A DNA stretch of 62,408 nucleotides from Alteromonadaceae bacterium (GCA_002746115.1 NVXL01000001.1:126447-188854); one strand, 5' to 3'; positions 1 to 9,778 are shown, counted from the first letter of the stretch. Translations and numbers: made by a program. Notes: generated from the letters alone by a model not told the origin.

Positions 1-713
1 CTGTTGGACTTAGCCATGGCATTGATGAAGCGCTGCCACGCAACGTCGTTTGTTAGACCCCCATGAATTTGCCATTGCTTAAATAAAGTATCACAGGCTT
101 TGGGGTGGGATTTGCCAGCACTCCAAATCTCGGCCACCTCGTCGTAAGCGCTGTTGTTTCCGCCGTCGATGCGGGCGTATAAATTAAAACATTCAAGCTC
201 ACGCCGCTTCAAATTGCTAGTGTAATAATCTTGATACATAGGCCAAGCTTTTTTAGATGCGAGCAAAAATAGCCATTGTTCGCGCAAGCGGGTTTCTAAA
301 AATGCGCCTTTATGTGATTGAAGAAACTTATCGACCTCGGATTTATCGCCGAGGCTTAGATCTTTTTTGAGGCGAACATAGTCAATGTAGGGCACTAAAG
401 GGTAATCACCGAGCAAGGCATAATGCTTGTTGTAAGCTTCTACGTCTTGCTTTCTGAGTGCTTGTTTAGCGAGCTCGTAATGATAGCGTTGCTCGTTGAG
501 TCGTTTGGCTGTAAGGGCTGCGGCCTTCTCCGAGCTTGGGTCGTTCGGGGTGTCTGCTGATGATGAAAAAGCGGTTTGTGAGTTTGTGGTTCCAGTCTCC
601 GTTAGGCTAATACCATAGTTCGGTTGTTCGCTCGTAGAGGGAGTAATTAATGCCGACGCTGCTAGCGACCAAGCGCAAATCAAACCGAAAATAGGAATAG
701 TGAGAAGTTTCAT
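1..713 (-). CDS. slt: Soluble lytic murein transglycosylase, N-terminal part (cut by window edge)
   Basis: The reading frame begins at an ATG at 711-713 and runs leftward off the window, giving about 237 residues without a stop. A hydrophobic signal peptide of about 20 residues comes first, then a low-complexity Ser/Thr stretch. After that comes a helical region with segments such as YVRLKKDL, KGAFLETRLREQWL and ECFNLYARIDG, which match the alpha-superhelical U domain of Slt70-type enzymes. These periplasmic enzymes cleave the MurNAc-GlcNAc bond of peptidoglycan and form 1,6-anhydromuropeptides. The catalytic SLT domain lies outside the window, so activity cannot be judged here. The gene is divergent from uup, the arrangement I recall from pseudomonads. 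It is functionally linked to NagZ, encoded about 9 kb away, which processes its products. Confidence 0.88.
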   Translation of the reverse strand, partial: MKLLTIPIFGLICAWSLAASALITPSTSEQPNYGISLTETGTTNSQTAFSSSADTPNDPSSEKAAALTAKRLNEQRYHYELAKQALRKQDVEAYNKHYALLGDYPLVPYIDYVRLKKDLSLGDKSEVDKFLQSHKGAFLETRLREQWLFLLASKKAWPMYQDYYTSNLKRRELECFNLYARIDGGNNSAYDEVAEIWSAGKSHPKACDTLFKQWQIHGGLTNDVAWQRFINAMAKSN

Positions 714-869
714 AAGTTTTTTTGATAAAATCATCTGTTGAAACGAACAGAGTGCGCGCTTTGACCTTATTGTTAGTTAAAAACGAAGATTTCGCTACTA
801 CATTTATGGAATAAGCCCCCTTTTTTATCCTTGTCTGCGCCCTTAGGGCGCCCCGATTTTGAGGTTGAA

Positions 870-2789
870 ATGCCCCTAGTAAAACTCGATAACCTGCATT
901 TACACTATGGCGAACAAGTTATATTCGATGGTGTTGATTTACAGTTAAACCCCGGCGAGCGTATTTGTATCGTTGGTCGTAATGGTGCTGGTAAATCCAC
1001 GCTGCTTAAGGCCATTGACGGTAAAGTGGAACCGGATGGCGGCCATAGCTGGCGAGATCCTGCTGTGACGATCGCGAGCTTGTCTCAGGACTTACCTAAT
1101 GCCGAACAGTTATCTGTTTTCGACTTTGTTGCTGGCGGCCTTAAAAGTGTCGTGGATGATTTGCATAGCTACCAGCGCTTGTCTACTCAGCCTGGTGATA
1201 TAGATCTCCAAGCGCTTGAAAAGTTGCAACACCGTATTGAGGCTGCCGATGGCTGGAGCCTAGAGAATAAAATTGCTCAGGTGCTGACGCAATTAGATCT
1301 CGATGGTGATCGCATGATGTCTGACCTCTCAGGAGGATGGCGAAGACGTGTGTCTTTAGCGCAAGCTTTGGTGTGTGAGCCAGATGTACTGCTTTTAGAT
1401 GAGCCTACCAATCATCTCGATATTGCTGCAATTGAATGGCTTGAACAGCATTTGCTGAAGTTTGCCGGGGCAATCGTTTTTGTTACGCATGACCGTGCAT
1501 TTTTACGTGCAGTCGCGAATAAAATTGGTGAGCTTGACCGAGGCGTGTTAAGTCTTTGGGATGGTGATTACGCAGGCTTTCTTGTTTTCAAAGAACAGCA
1601 GCTAGAAGTTGAAGCTCGACATAATGCACTGTTTGATAAGCGACTCGCACAAGAAGAAGTATGGGTTCGTCAGGGGATCAAAGCGCGGCGTACTCGCAAT
1701 GAAGGGCGGGTACGAGCCCTTAAAAAAATGCGGGATGAGCGAGCCGGCCGACGCGAAGTGAGTAAAACAGCGACCATTGTACATACTAGCGATACCATAT
1801 CAGGCAAGTTGGTGGCTGAGCTAAAAGGGGTGAGCTTCGGGTGGGGGACAGGCAAACAAGTTATCAATAACTTTACTTCGACCATTATTAGGGGCGATAA
1901 AATTGGTCTTATAGGCCCCAATGGTATCGGAAAGAGTACATTTTTGAAAATTCTCTTAGGTGATTTGGAGCCAGAGCAGGGCAGCGTTAAAATTGGTACC
2001 AAGCTGTCCGTCGCGTATTTTGATCAGATGCGAGATCAGCTGGATGTTGAAAAAACCGCTATCGATAACATTGGCGGCGGTCGTGACACCATTGAAGTCG
2101 ATGGTAGAAGCAAGCACATCATTAGTTACTTGGCGGATTTTCTATTTTCAGGTGAGCGTGCTCGGACACCAATCAAAGCGCTTTCCGGTGGTGAGCGGAA
2201 CCGTGTCCTACTCGCAAAACTTTTTAGCAAGCCCAGTAACTTGTTGGTGATGGATGAGCCGACAAACGACCTCGATGCTGAAACACTAGAATTATTGGAA
2301 TCCCTACTTGTTGACTACGACGGCACATTATTGCTCGTCAGCCATGATCGGGAGTTTCTTGATAATGTAGTGACCAGCTCGATTGCCTTCGAGGGCAATG
2401 GCAAGTTGATTGAATACATTGGCGGCTATGAGGACTGGATTCGTCAGGGCGGGCATTGGCCAGGCAGTCAGGGTTCAGCTGCTGCACAGCAGGCTGAGCA
2501 AGAGGATCAAGAAGTTAAAGTCGCGCTTAAACCGGCTGCCAAGAAAGCCGCGCCACCCAAGAAGCAACTGAGCTATCAACTACAACGAGAGTTGACGCGC
2601 TTACCTGCTGAGCTGGAAGCTTTAGAAGTTAAAATTGCTGATTTACATGAGCGTATTGGCGGCGCTGATTTTTATCAACAAGACGAAAAAGCCGTCAATG
2701 ATGTGCTTGCCGAGCTCGCTGAGCAGGAGTCGTTATTACAGCAACAGTACGGGCGCTGGGAAGAGCTAGAAGTGATGAGTGAGGCTTAG
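870..2789 (+). CDS. uup: ABC-F family ATPase Uup
   Basis: This is a soluble twin-ATPase protein of the ABC-F family, which acts on ribosomes and not as a transporter. The first nucleotide-binding domain has Walker A GRNGAGKST (residues 36-44), signature LSGGWRRR and Walker B LLLDEPTNHLD. The second has GPNGIGKST, LSGGERNR and LVMDEPTNDLD. A charged linker rich in Lys/Ala precedes a C-terminal coiled coil, the DNA/RNA-binding tail typical of Uup. I chose the ATG at 870 because GAGG lies just upstream and the protein then begins MPLVKLDNLHLHYG, as the family does. An in-frame TTG at 831 would add 13 unlikely residues. The length of 639 residues is normal. The next gene starts at the base after the stop codon, so the two are probably cotranscribed. 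Confidence 0.95.
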   Translation: MPLVKLDNLHLHYGEQVIFDGVDLQLNPGERICIVGRNGAGKSTLLKAIDGKVEPDGGHSWRDPAVTIASLSQDLPNAEQLSVFDFVAGGLKSVVDDLHSYQRLSTQPGDIDLQALEKLQHRIEAADGWSLENKIAQVLTQLDLDGDRMMSDLSGGWRRRVSLAQALVCEPDVLLLDEPTNHLDIAAIEWLEQHLLKFAGAIVFVTHDRAFLRAVANKIGELDRGVLSLWDGDYAGFLVFKEQQLEVEARHNALFDKRLAQEEVWVRQGIKARRTRNEGRVRALKKMRDERAGRREVSKTATIVHTSDTISGKLVAELKGVSFGWGTGKQVINNFTSTIIRGDKIGLIGPNGIGKSTFLKILLGDLEPEQGSVKIGTKLSVAYFDQMRDQLDVEKTAIDNIGGGRDTIEVDGRSKHIISYLADFLFSGERARTPIKALSGGERNRVLLAKLFSKPSNLLVMDEPTNDLDAETLELLESLLVDYDGTLLLVSHDREFLDNVVTSSIAFEGNGKLIEYIGGYEDWIRQGGHWPGSQGSAAAQQAEQEDQEVKVALKPAAKKAAPPKKQLSYQLQRELTRLPAELEALEVKIADLHERIGGADFYQQDEKAVNDVLAELAEQESLLQQQYGRWEELEVMSEA

Positions 2790-3341
2790 ATGGCTATTGC
2801 ATGGATTTTAATTATTCTCGCTGCTGCGATGGTGTTGGGGCCAGTATTGCTTATTCAGCCAAGCAAAGGCGCCGCTAAAACCGCAAAAATCCGTGAACTT
2901 GCTGCGCTTGCCGGGCTTCGGGTGAGCGTATTATCGAAAGATGATGCAAAAAGAGATAAAAACAAAGACGGCTTGCAAAGTGAGGCTCGTGATTACGTTG
3001 AGTATTCACAGCGTCTACCACGCACCTTTGAAGATATTTATCAGGGGGATTCTTGCTGGTCGTTAACGCGTTGCAACTATACGCATGGCCTGCATTTTCA
3101 TAGCTTATGGGATTGGGGTGGTGAGGCGAGGCCGAATACGCGTCTTGAGGCCGCATTAAAAACCTTCATTGACCAGTTGCCTGAGGGGGTTAGCTCGTTA
3201 ATTTTGCGAGACGATTACTGTGCACTTCATTGGAATGAGGTTTGTATTGAGCAAAGCCCAGAAGACGCAGTTGCAGGAATTCAGCAACTATTGGTGGCCT
3301 TCGTTAGTATTTTAACGTTTACTGAAGGTTCGACGACCTGA
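2790..3341 (+). CDS. Conserved hypothetical membrane-anchored protein
   Basis: A protein of 183 residues. It starts with one hydrophobic helix (residues about 3-23), followed by a Lys-rich stretch and a soluble domain with conserved-looking Trp and Cys residues (DSCWSLTRCN, HFHSLWDWGG). This predicts a single-pass inner-membrane protein with a cytoplasmic domain. It abuts the uup stop codon exactly (TAGATG), so it is almost certainly translated from the same message. A small protein of unknown function occupies the same place after uup in pseudomonads, as far as I recall. I cannot assign a function. Confidence 0.85.
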   Translation: MAIAWILIILAAAMVLGPVLLIQPSKGAAKTAKIRELAALAGLRVSVLSKDDAKRDKNKDGLQSEARDYVEYSQRLPRTFEDIYQGDSCWSLTRCNYTHGLHFHSLWDWGGEARPNTRLEAALKTFIDQLPEGVSSLILRDDYCALHWNEVCIEQSPEDAVAGIQQLLVAFVSILTFTEGSTT

Positions 3342-3381
3342 GCTGTGTTTGACTTAGGGGCTGTACTTTATCCCGTACAGA

Positions 3382-4170
3382 CTATTGATGTGTACCGCTA
3401 GCGCCTATTGACGCTGCCTGTTCCTGTTGTCTGTGGGTGTTTTCAAAGGAGCTGGATGTTGTTGGGTTGTAGATGGTTTCGGGCATTAACTCGACGGATA
3501 ACGCTAGGCGCCTATTGTGTAAAATTTCACCTAATTCTGCCATGATTCGATTTTGGCGGTCATCTTTGTGGCCGCTCTCGGTTGCAACTTCCAGGGCTTT
3601 TCGATAAAAAGCCGCTGCTCGTAGCGTGTCGCCTCGGTTGACCGCCTGATGACCTTGACCGACATTACTGGTGATTTTGGTCATAAAGTTGGCCCAAGAA
3701 AGCTCACGTATATAGCTCTCCATTTGGGTGCTATCGATGAGTCCGTTCCCATGGCGCCGCCGAACAACTCGGGCGGCTTCCGTGAGGGAAAAGTGTGATT
3801 TAGCGATAGCGGCATCACTTTCCCTGAGCCTGAATAGTTCTACTTGCCTCGCGCCTCCAACTAAATCGTTACCGTGTTTGAGTGCGTTTTCTAAATGAGC
3901 GTCGTAGAGGTGTTCATCTGGTGCAATTTTGCGCATACGGTTGATTACATCAATTGCTTCATCATTGATCGCTTTAGGTACGTCTTTCGATTCGACCAGT
4001 GATTCAATCGTCGCCGATAGTTCCTCTAAATCAGAAACGTTACGTTTGAGGTAGTTTAAACGCTGATTGATTAAACGATTTCGGGTTTCTTTGTGGTTAA
4101 CGAAGCTGACTACCACCAGCGACAGTACCGCTAGGCTCAGCAAAAAAATGATGATGAACACACTAGACAT
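3382..4170 (-). CDS. Hypothetical membrane-anchored helical protein
   Basis: I placed the start at the ATG at 4168-4170, giving 262 residues. The protein then opens directly with a strong transmembrane helix (SSVFIIIFLLSLAVLSLVVV) with GGAATT a few bases upstream. An in-frame ATG at 4182 and one at 4236 would only add a non-hydrophobic leader. After the helix come about 240 mostly helical, charged residues, including a stretch resembling a tetratricopeptide repeat (GDTLRAAAFYRKALEVATE). The tail is Gln/Ser-rich. It is convergent with the preceding gene. The fold suggests a scaffold or envelope-associated protein. I do not recognise a family and give no function. Confidence 0.8.
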   Translation of the reverse strand: MSSVFIIIFLLSLAVLSLVVVSFVNHKETRNRLINQRLNYLKRNVSDLEELSATIESLVESKDVPKAINDEAIDVINRMRKIAPDEHLYDAHLENALKHGNDLVGGARQVELFRLRESDAAIAKSHFSLTEAARVVRRRHGNGLIDSTQMESYIRELSWANFMTKITSNVGQGHQAVNRGDTLRAAAFYRKALEVATESGHKDDRQNRIMAELGEILHNRRLALSVELMPETIYNPTTSSSFENTHRQQEQAASIGASGTHQ

Positions 4171-4553
4171 AGGGAATTCCATGTATAACAAAGCGGTAGA
4201 GGTTTCTCTCAGTACTGCAGGCCACTGGGTAACCATGCCTTAATTTTAGTTCGAATCCGGCAGATTTGAAATTTTTCACGTGAACCTTTGTGTACTTTTA
4301 TCGTTCATTTTTGGTAAAAATTTCATCAGTTGTTCTTGCGACACTTGACCTGCGAGCGGCGAAGATTTATATATGCCCACCTTAATATTAAATAATGCCC
4401 AAAAATTTGCTTGCATATGAGCATATTTAATCGAGCGTTTGATTGAATAGTATGCAAGATTGTGTGAAAAGCACGAAACGATGATCAAGTTTTAGAACAA
4501 AGACGAATAACTTGGTCTAAATTAATAAGAGTTAATCATTTGAGAAGTGTTAT
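4171..4553. other. Intergenic region upstream of topA
   Basis: A 383-bp AT-rich stretch between two divergent genes, so it must carry both promoters. I see no convincing -35/-10 pair. A 70-codon minus-strand frame within it (4276-4488) has no ribosome binding site and no recognisable features, so I do not call it. The bases GTTCGAATCC at 4249-4258 resemble a tRNA T-loop, but no acceptor stem or CCA follows. Confidence 0.5.
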
Positions 4554-7262
4554 ATGGGGAAGTCATTAGTTATCGTGGAATCTCCCGCCAAAGCCAAGAC
4601 GATCAATAAATATCTTGGTAAAAACTTTGTGGTGAAATCTAGTGTTGGTCATATACGAGACTTGCCCACCAGTGGCGGCAATAAAGCACCAGTTGATGCG
4701 AAGGCGCGGGCTAAGCAAGCGGCGTTAACGCGCAAAATGTCGCCTGACGACAAAGCTGCTTACAAAAAGCGCAAGTCTAAGGAGCAGCTAATCAATCGAA
4801 TGGGGATTGACCCAGATAATGACTGGGCAGCCCATTACGAGACGCTACCAAACAAAGAAAAGGTGGTAGCCGAGCTTCAAAAGCTAGCAGCTGACGCCGA
4901 CACCATCTATCTCGCGACGGATTTGGATAGAGAGGGAGAGGCCATCGCCTGGCACTTACGTGAGACGATCGGCGGCCCTGACGAGCGTTATCGCCGTGTC
5001 GTGTTTAATGAAATTACTCAAAGCGCCATACAAGAGGCTTTTAAAGAGCCGGGTCGCCTCGATATGGATCGAGTGAATGCCCAGCAAGCACGACGCTTTT
5101 TAGATCGCGTTGTTGGCTATATGGTTTCACCTTTGCTGTGGGAAAAAATTGCCCGAGGTTTGTCCGCTGGCCGTGTTCAGTCGGTGGCGGTGCGCTTAAT
5201 TACCGAGCGTGAGCGCGAGATTCGCGCGTTTATCCCTGAAGAATTTTGGAACGTCACCTTAAATTTAGATACAGAAAAAGGTGAGCGAACAGAGTACGAA
5301 GTTCGTAAATATCAAAATAGCCCCTTCAAGCCTGTAAGCGCTGATCAAGCACGTGAAGCAGTAAATGCGCTAGAGAATGCTACATTCAAAGTTGCTAAGC
5401 GTCAGGATAAGCCGACTAGCTCCAAGCCTGGCGCACCGTTTATCACTTCCACGTTGCAGCAAGCCGCTTCTACGCGTCTTGGCTTCGGGGTGAAGAAAAC
5501 CATGGTGCTGGCGCAAAGGCTCTACGAAGCTGGCTACATCACATACATGCGTACTGATTCTCGGCACTTGAGCAAAGATGCCGTAGAGGCTTGTCGTGAC
5601 TATATCGTCGATGAGTATGGCAAAAAGTACCTACCGTCTGAGCCCTTAACTTATAGCAGCAATAAAGGCGCACAAGAGGCTCACGAAGCGATACGACCCT
5701 CAGAGGTTTCTCGTAAACCTACTCAGCTCAGCTCTATGGAGCGTGATGCAGAACGCTTATACGCACTTATTTGGCAGCAATTTGTTGCCTGCCAAATGGC
5801 AGCGGCTGAGTTCACAAGTACTTCGGTGGTTGTGAATGCCAGTGGTTATGAAATGCGTGCGCGTGGGCGTATTGTTAGGTTTGAAGGCTTCATGAAGGTC
5901 ATGCCTCCGGTTGCTAAAAAAGACGAAGATCCAATTTTGCCTGATGTTAAAGAGGGCGACTTACTTAAGCTTGACGAGGTTATACCCAAACAGCACTTTA
6001 CCAAACCACCTGCTCGTTTTAGTGAAGCGGCTTTAGTTAAAGAGTTGGAAAAACGTGGTATTGGCCGCCCGTCTACCTACGCATCTATTATTTCTACGAT
6101 TCAAGATCGTGGTTACGTACACGTTGAAAGTAAGCGCTTTTACGCCAACAAAATGGGCGACATCGTTACAGAGCGATTGGTCGAAAGCTTCGGTGAGCTG
6201 ATGGACTACGGCTTTACGGCAAACATGGAAGAGTCTTTGGATGCGGTTGCAGATGGCAAGAAAAACTGGCTGACTCTCCTTAATGAGTTTTATGCGGATT
6301 TTTCCTCAACTTTGGAGGTGGCGCATAGCAGTGAGGGGGGGGGGATGCGTGCAAATGACCCCGTCTCAACGGATATCGTCTGTGAAAAATGCTCTAGAAC
6401 CATGCAAATTCGAACCGGTGGTACCGGGGTTTTTCTTGGGTGTTCTGGTTATGCTTTGCCGCCCAAAGAGCGTTGTAAAAGCACGATGAATCTTGTTTCT
6501 GGCGATGAGGCGATCAACGTTGAAGATGATGAGGAAGCTGAAACGCGTCAACTGATTCAAAAGCGTCGCTGTAATACCTGTAATACCGCCATGGATAGTT
6601 ACTTGCTAGATGAAACTCGCAAATTGCATATCTGTGGGAATAACCCGGATTGTGATGGTTACGAGGTTGAACAGGGTACCTTTAAGATCAAAGGATACGA
6701 AGGTCCGCTGATCGAATGTGATAAATGTACCAATGACATGCAGCTTAAGTCTGGGCGTTTTGGAAAATATTTTGGCTGTACTAACGAAGACTGTAAAAAT
6801 ACTCGTAAGTTATTACGTAGTGGCGAAGCTGCACCACCCAAAATGGATCCGGTAGATTTGCCGAATTTAGCTTGTGATAAGGTTGAGGATCATTACGTAT
6901 TACGCGATGGCGCTAGCGGATTATTCTTAGCCGCCAGCCAGTTTCCTAAAAATAGAGAAACTCGGGCACCGCTAGTGAAAGAGCTTCTTCTTGCTAAAGA
7001 GGGCTTGGATGAAAAGTATGCTTTTTTGTTAACGGCGCCCACTCAAGACAGCAACGGCTTGGATACGGTTATCCGTTACAGTCGCAAAACCAAAGAGCAG
7101 TATGTTCAAAGTGAGTCTGAGGGGAAAGCGACAGGCTGGAAGGCCTTTTATGAGGGCAGTTCTTGGAAGGTAACAGAGCCTCCGGTGAAGAAGGCTCCAG
7201 CCAAAAAAGCAGCGGTGAAGAAAGCTTCTGCGACCAAAAAAGCTGCTTCGGAAAGTGATTAA
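4554..7262 (+). CDS. topA: DNA topoisomerase I
   Basis: Type IA topoisomerase that relaxes negative supercoils by a transient 5'-phosphotyrosine break. The N-terminal TOPRIM domain shows [13 protein letters not shown] (residues 5-17) and [15 protein letters not shown] (121-135). The catalytic tyrosine is Tyr331 in ITYMRTDS. Three four-cysteine zinc ribbons follow the core, for example CEKC..GC..C, CNTC..C..C and CDKC..GC..C. The protein ends in a Lys/Ala-rich DNA-binding tail. At 902 residues it is slightly longer than the E. coli enzyme (865). A run of ten G residues at 6335-6344 encodes a Gly-Gly-Gly segment just before the zinc ribbons. It is a potential slippage site: a frameshift there would leave the catalytic core but remove the C-terminal DNA-binding part. 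Confidence 0.98.
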   Translation: MGKSLVIVESPAKAKTINKYLGKNFVVKSSVGHIRDLPTSGGNKAPVDAKARAKQAALTRKMSPDDKAAYKKRKSKEQLINRMGIDPDNDWAAHYETLPNKEKVVAELQKLAADADTIYLATDLDREGEAIAWHLRETIGGPDERYRRVVFNEITQSAIQEAFKEPGRLDMDRVNAQQARRFLDRVVGYMVSPLLWEKIARGLSAGRVQSVAVRLITEREREIRAFIPEEFWNVTLNLDTEKGERTEYEVRKYQNSPFKPVSADQAREAVNALENATFKVAKRQDKPTSSKPGAPFITSTLQQAASTRLGFGVKKTMVLAQRLYEAGYITYMRTDSRHLSKDAVEACRDYIVDEYGKKYLPSEPLTYSSNKGAQEAHEAIRPSEVSRKPTQLSSMERDAERLYALIWQQFVACQMAAAEFTSTSVVVNASGYEMRARGRIVRFEGFMKVMPPVAKKDEDPILPDVKEGDLLKLDEVIPKQHFTKPPARFSEAALVKELEKRGIGRPSTYASIISTIQDRGYVHVESKRFYANKMGDIVTERLVESFGELMDYGFTANMEESLDAVADGKKNWLTLLNEFYADFSSTLEVAHSSEGGGMRANDPVSTDIVCEKCSRTMQIRTGGTGVFLGCSGYALPPKERCKSTMNLVSGDEAINVEDDEEAETRQLIQKRRCNTCNTAMDSYLLDETRKLHICGNNPDCDGYEVEQGTFKIKGYEGPLIECDKCTNDMQLKSGRFGKYFGCTNEDCKNTRKLLRSGEAAPPKMDPVDLPNLACDKVEDHYVLRDGASGLFLAASQFPKNRETRAPLVKELLLAKEGLDEKYAFLLTAPTQDSNGLDTVIRYSRKTKEQYVQSESEGKATGWKAFYEGSSWKVTEPPVKKAPAKKAAVKKASATKKAASESD

Positions 7263-7332
7263 TACACTGTGATGAGTATATGGCAGCTGTATTATGGGGT
7301 ATTGACGCTTGACTGACTCGAAGGGGGATCTT

Positions 7333-7851
7333 GTGGTTGAACAGCAGCTGACGCTAAGTAAGTCGTTGCTTGCGGAGCTGCAAAATAAGCATGGTAAAGT
7401 GTTACATAAGTCGATTTTACAGTCAGCTGTGTCTCAACTATGCTTGGCTTTGGCGCTTTATTTACAAGAAATTTCGCCACAGCTTAATCATGGCGATTGC
7501 TTTTCGTCGTTGGACGCCTTGCTTGCTCGTTTAGCTAGAGAGCAAGAAGCGGGTAAAATGTTGCATCAGAAGTTGAATGAGCTGTGCGCTATGTATCGCT
7601 CGCAAGACTCTTGGGTGGCTTTTCTTGTGTCAGTGCAGTCGTCGCTTGTATATACCCTAGGGCAGTGGCGCCTTGTTAATCGGCTTAACGCCATTGATGC
7701 CACTGACTCATCTCAGCTTATTGCAACGAGCGGAGCGCAAGATACTCTACTCTTGCACTGGTCTCAGTGTAGTCTTGCTCAGTTGCTTGAAGTTCATCAT
7801 GATATGGCGATACTCGTGTCACGACACCGTGAATTTGAGTTGGAGTATTAA
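7333..7851 (+). CDS. DUF6586-like helical protein
   Basis: The chosen start is GTG at 7333 because AGGGGG lies at about 7322-7327 with good spacing. A TTG at 7309 in the same frame has no such site. The product is 172 residues, Leu-rich and helical with no membrane segment or signal. The position directly downstream of topA and the overall character fit the DUF6586 family found after topA in pseudomonads. The function is unknown. The family assignment rests mainly on synteny and general composition. Confidence 0.75.
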   Translation: MVEQQLTLSKSLLAELQNKHGKVLHKSILQSAVSQLCLALALYLQEISPQLNHGDCFSSLDALLARLAREQEAGKMLHQKLNELCAMYRSQDSWVAFLVSVQSSLVYTLGQWRLVNRLNAIDATDSSQLIATSGAQDTLLLHWSQCSLAQLLEVHHDMAILVSRHREFELEY

Positions 7852-7977
7852 CCCGAATAGGGTGTTGCGAGCACTTCTGACGTAATGTCGGTTTTTACAT
7901 AATCATATATAAGTTGAGCGAAACGGGTTTTTCGATGGTAGACTGTGAGCCATCTGACGATTGAATCGGATCAAAAT

Positions 7978-8223
7978 ATGTCCACGTTATACGAAATCAT
8001 AGAACTGCCAAATGGCGATATTGCATTACAGCGCGCTGATGATAAGGGCGAGCCCCTAGTTTCTATACGCTTCTCTCAAGAGTCCCTTTACTTTCTAAGC
8101 GAGTCCAAAGTCGAGGTTGCTAAAGCAATGATCGAGGCCGGTCTTGAAGCGGCAGGTGATATGGACGAAGAAGCCGAGCATGACGAAAGTTCTGATCTGG
8201 TGGAATGCCATACGCTTCATTGA
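7978..8223 (+). CDS. Small acidic conserved hypothetical protein
   Basis: An 81-residue protein starting at the ATG at 7978 (MSTLYEIIELPNGDIALQRAD). A GTG 33 bp upstream is in frame, but the protein reads naturally from the ATG. The N-terminal half looks like a small beta-rich domain (PNGDIALQRADDKGEPLVSI). The C-terminal quarter is strongly acidic (DMDEEAEHDESSD). A short protein of this type sits between the DUF6586 gene and sulA in pseudomonads, as I recall. The function is unknown. Confidence 0.75.
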   Translation: MSTLYEIIELPNGDIALQRADDKGEPLVSIRFSQESLYFLSESKVEVAKAMIEAGLEAAGDMDEEAEHDESSDLVECHTLH

Positions 8224-8347
8224 TGTATTACTGTTTATCTCTGATCAAAGCCATTAGCTCTAAGCTAGCCCTAATCTAAATATCCCTTTTCCTATGCTTG
8301 TTAAATCCGCACCGAATTTAGTGCAATATTTCCAAGTTGCGGCATTC

Positions 8348-8776
8348 TTAGGGACGTCTAATTATTAAACCTTTGCAGCTCCCTATTATTGATGCATTTT
8401 CTAATGTCTTGCGGCTTTTTTCATTTAAATAGTCAAGAGATGCTACGACACTGGCACTGCTGCCATCTTCGAGAGCGCTTTTGAGCACCGATAGTGATTT
8501 GTCAGTGTGTGATATGTGCACAAGTCGAATCTTGTTAAGTGCAAAGTTGAAGTCACTGATTTGCGACTTATGCACTGGGGTGGTGGTAATCCAGGTCAAC
8601 CAGCGGTCACCTGCATGTTGACTGAGGTAAGCCAGCATCGACAGCACAGCATCATTGGCAGTTGGTTCAGCTGTCGGGATAATAATCTCCGTCAGACCAA
8701 AATTAGGTGCCGTTGACGTGGTTGTCTGGCGTGCTACCGTTGAATACTCGAATGCTATCGTTTGCTTGGCTTTCAT
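8348..8776 (-). CDS. sulA: SOS cell-division inhibitor SulA
   Basis: A 142-residue protein with the SulA core: a segment with LTEIIIPTAEPTANDAVLSMLAYLS, then RWLTWIT, followed by segments containing KIRLVHIS and SALEDGSSASVVASL. SulA binds FtsZ and blocks Z-ring assembly during the SOS response, and it is degraded by Lon. The gene begins 2 bp after the lexA stop codon, so it is transcribed with lexA and controlled by the LexA boxes at 9410-9444. The lexA-sulA pairing is the pseudomonad-type arrangement, whereas in E. coli sulA stands alone. A longer in-frame extension is not needed. Confidence 0.9.
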   Translation of the reverse strand: MKAKQTIAFEYSTVARQTTTSTAPNFGLTEIIIPTAEPTANDAVLSMLAYLSQHAGDRWLTWITTTPVHKSQISDFNFALNKIRLVHISHTDKSLSVLKSALEDGSSASVVASLDYLNEKSRKTLENASIIGSCKGLIIRRP

Positions 8777-8778
8777 GA

Positions 8779-9384
8779 TTAATGTCCTCGTCTAATTACA
8801 CCAACGCTTAAACCTTCAATTGAAAAACTTTCGTCTCTTAAATCGACTTTAATAACGTCAAAATCGGGGTTTTCTGGCCAAAGCTCAACGATGGCTCGGT
8901 TTCGCTCGCGTTTAAAACGTTTAACAGTGACTTCGTCTTCTATTCGGGCGACGATGATTTCGCCGTTGCGAGCTTGATTAGTGCTGTGAACAGCGAGTAG
9001 GTCGCCATCTAAAATACCAGCATTTTTCATGCTCATACCGTGGACTTCGAGTAGATAGTTGGCACTTGGGTGGAAAAAGCTCTCAGGGATGTTGTGATAA
9101 TCCTCGATGTTCTCTTCCGCTAAAATAGGGTTCCCTGCGGCCACGCGACCAATAAGTGGGATGCCTGAATGCGAAGCTGGTAATCGGATGCCGCGTGATG
9201 CTCCGGGAACAATCTCAATAGCGCCTTTACGCGCTAAAGCTTTTAAATGTTCTTCGGAAGCATTGGCAGAGCGGAAGCCTAGTATCGCAGCTATTTCGGC
9301 GCGTGTAGGCGGGTAGCCAGTATCGTTAATGTGTCGCTTGATGAGGTCGAGCACCTCTTGTTGCCGAGCGGTGAGTTTTATCAT
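8779..9384 (-). CDS. lexA: LexA repressor
   Basis: The SOS repressor, a 201-residue homodimer with an N-terminal winged helix-turn-helix ([11 protein letters not shown], then [13 protein letters not shown]) and a C-terminal self-cleaving peptidase domain. The Ala83-Gly84 cleavage site lies in RVAAGNP, the nucleophile is Ser118 in GMSMKNAG, and the general base is Lys155 in VTVKRF. RecA filaments on single-stranded DNA trigger autocleavage and induce the regulon. The gene lies 25-60 bp downstream of one consensus and one near-consensus LexA box, so it is autoregulated. sulA follows after 2 bp. Confidence 0.98.
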   Translation of the reverse strand: MIKLTARQQEVLDLIKRHINDTGYPPTRAEIAAILGFRSANASEEHLKALARKGAIEIVPGASRGIRLPASHSGIPLIGRVAAGNPILAEENIEDYHNIPESFFHPSANYLLEVHGMSMKNAGILDGDLLAVHSTNQARNGEIIVARIEDEVTVKRFKRERNRAIVELWPENPDFDVIKVDLRDESFSIEGLSVGVIRRGH

Positions 9385-9409
9385 AATGTCTCCGGTGGTG
9401 GCTTGGCTC

Positions 9410-9425
9410 GTGGTTTAATATACAG
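9410..9425 (-). promoter_or_regulatory. LexA box 2 (one mismatch)
   Basis: On the lexA strand this reads CTGTATATTAAACCAC, which matches CTG-N10-CAG except for the last base. It is spaced three bases from box 1. A tandem pair in front of lexA is also the E. coli arrangement. Confidence 0.65.
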
Positions 9426-9428
9426 TAT

Positions 9429-9444
9429 CTGTGATTATATACAG
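9429..9444 (-). promoter_or_regulatory. LexA box 1 (consensus)
   Basis: Read on the lexA strand this is CTGTATATAATCACAG, which fits CTG-N10-CAG exactly and has the AT-rich core of E. coli boxes. It lies 45-60 bp upstream of the lexA ATG. Confidence 0.9.
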
Positions 9445-9508
9445 CTAAATTGCGAATGCAAGAGCTTTTGTTGTTACGGGTGCGGCACAGAAGTGGCGAA
9501 GGGTTTGG

Positions 9509-9529
9509 CGTTTCGTGCGTCACGAAACG
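9509..9529. promoter_or_regulatory. 21-bp perfect palindrome, operator-like
   Basis: Arms CGTTTCGTG and CACGAAACG (9 bp each, perfect) flank a 3-bp CGT spacer. It sits between the LexA boxes and nagZ. The size and symmetry are those of a dimeric helix-turn-helix repressor site of the TetR type. No regulator gene is adjacent. Pseudomonads carry the TetR-type psrA here, which is missing in this window. Confidence 0.5.
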
Positions 9530-9778
9530 TATTCTAAATACGGTGTGGTAAGTGAGATCGTATTAAAACTACTGCAATAACGCTTAAAAGATCGCTAGAA
9601 TGTCGGGGTTTTGAGGTGCTTAGGGTTATATGGTGATATTGGGTTTAACCCGAATTTACCTTATCCCGTCATGATTCGATTAGATCCATTTTGAATACAG
9701 ATTATAATGAAGGTACTCCGTTCAGCGTTGCTATGGCAATGATGATCCCACCTATTACTGGAATGTTAAGTTATCCGA

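Noticed and set aside
831-869. TTG start for uup
   Set aside because: ATG 870 has a GAGG site and matches the family N-terminus; the TTG has no site.
1602-2250. Alternative-frame open frames inside uup and other large genes
   Set aside because: They overlap strong coding regions in other frames and have no recognisable domains.
4249-4258. T-loop-like GTTCGAATCC suggesting a tRNA gene
   Set aside because: No acceptor stem, anticodon arm or CCA at the right distances; it lies in the promoter region of a hypothetical gene.
4276-4488. 70-codon minus-strand open frame upstream of topA
   Set aside because: No ribosome site, no recognisable domain, low-complexity content and AT-rich surroundings.
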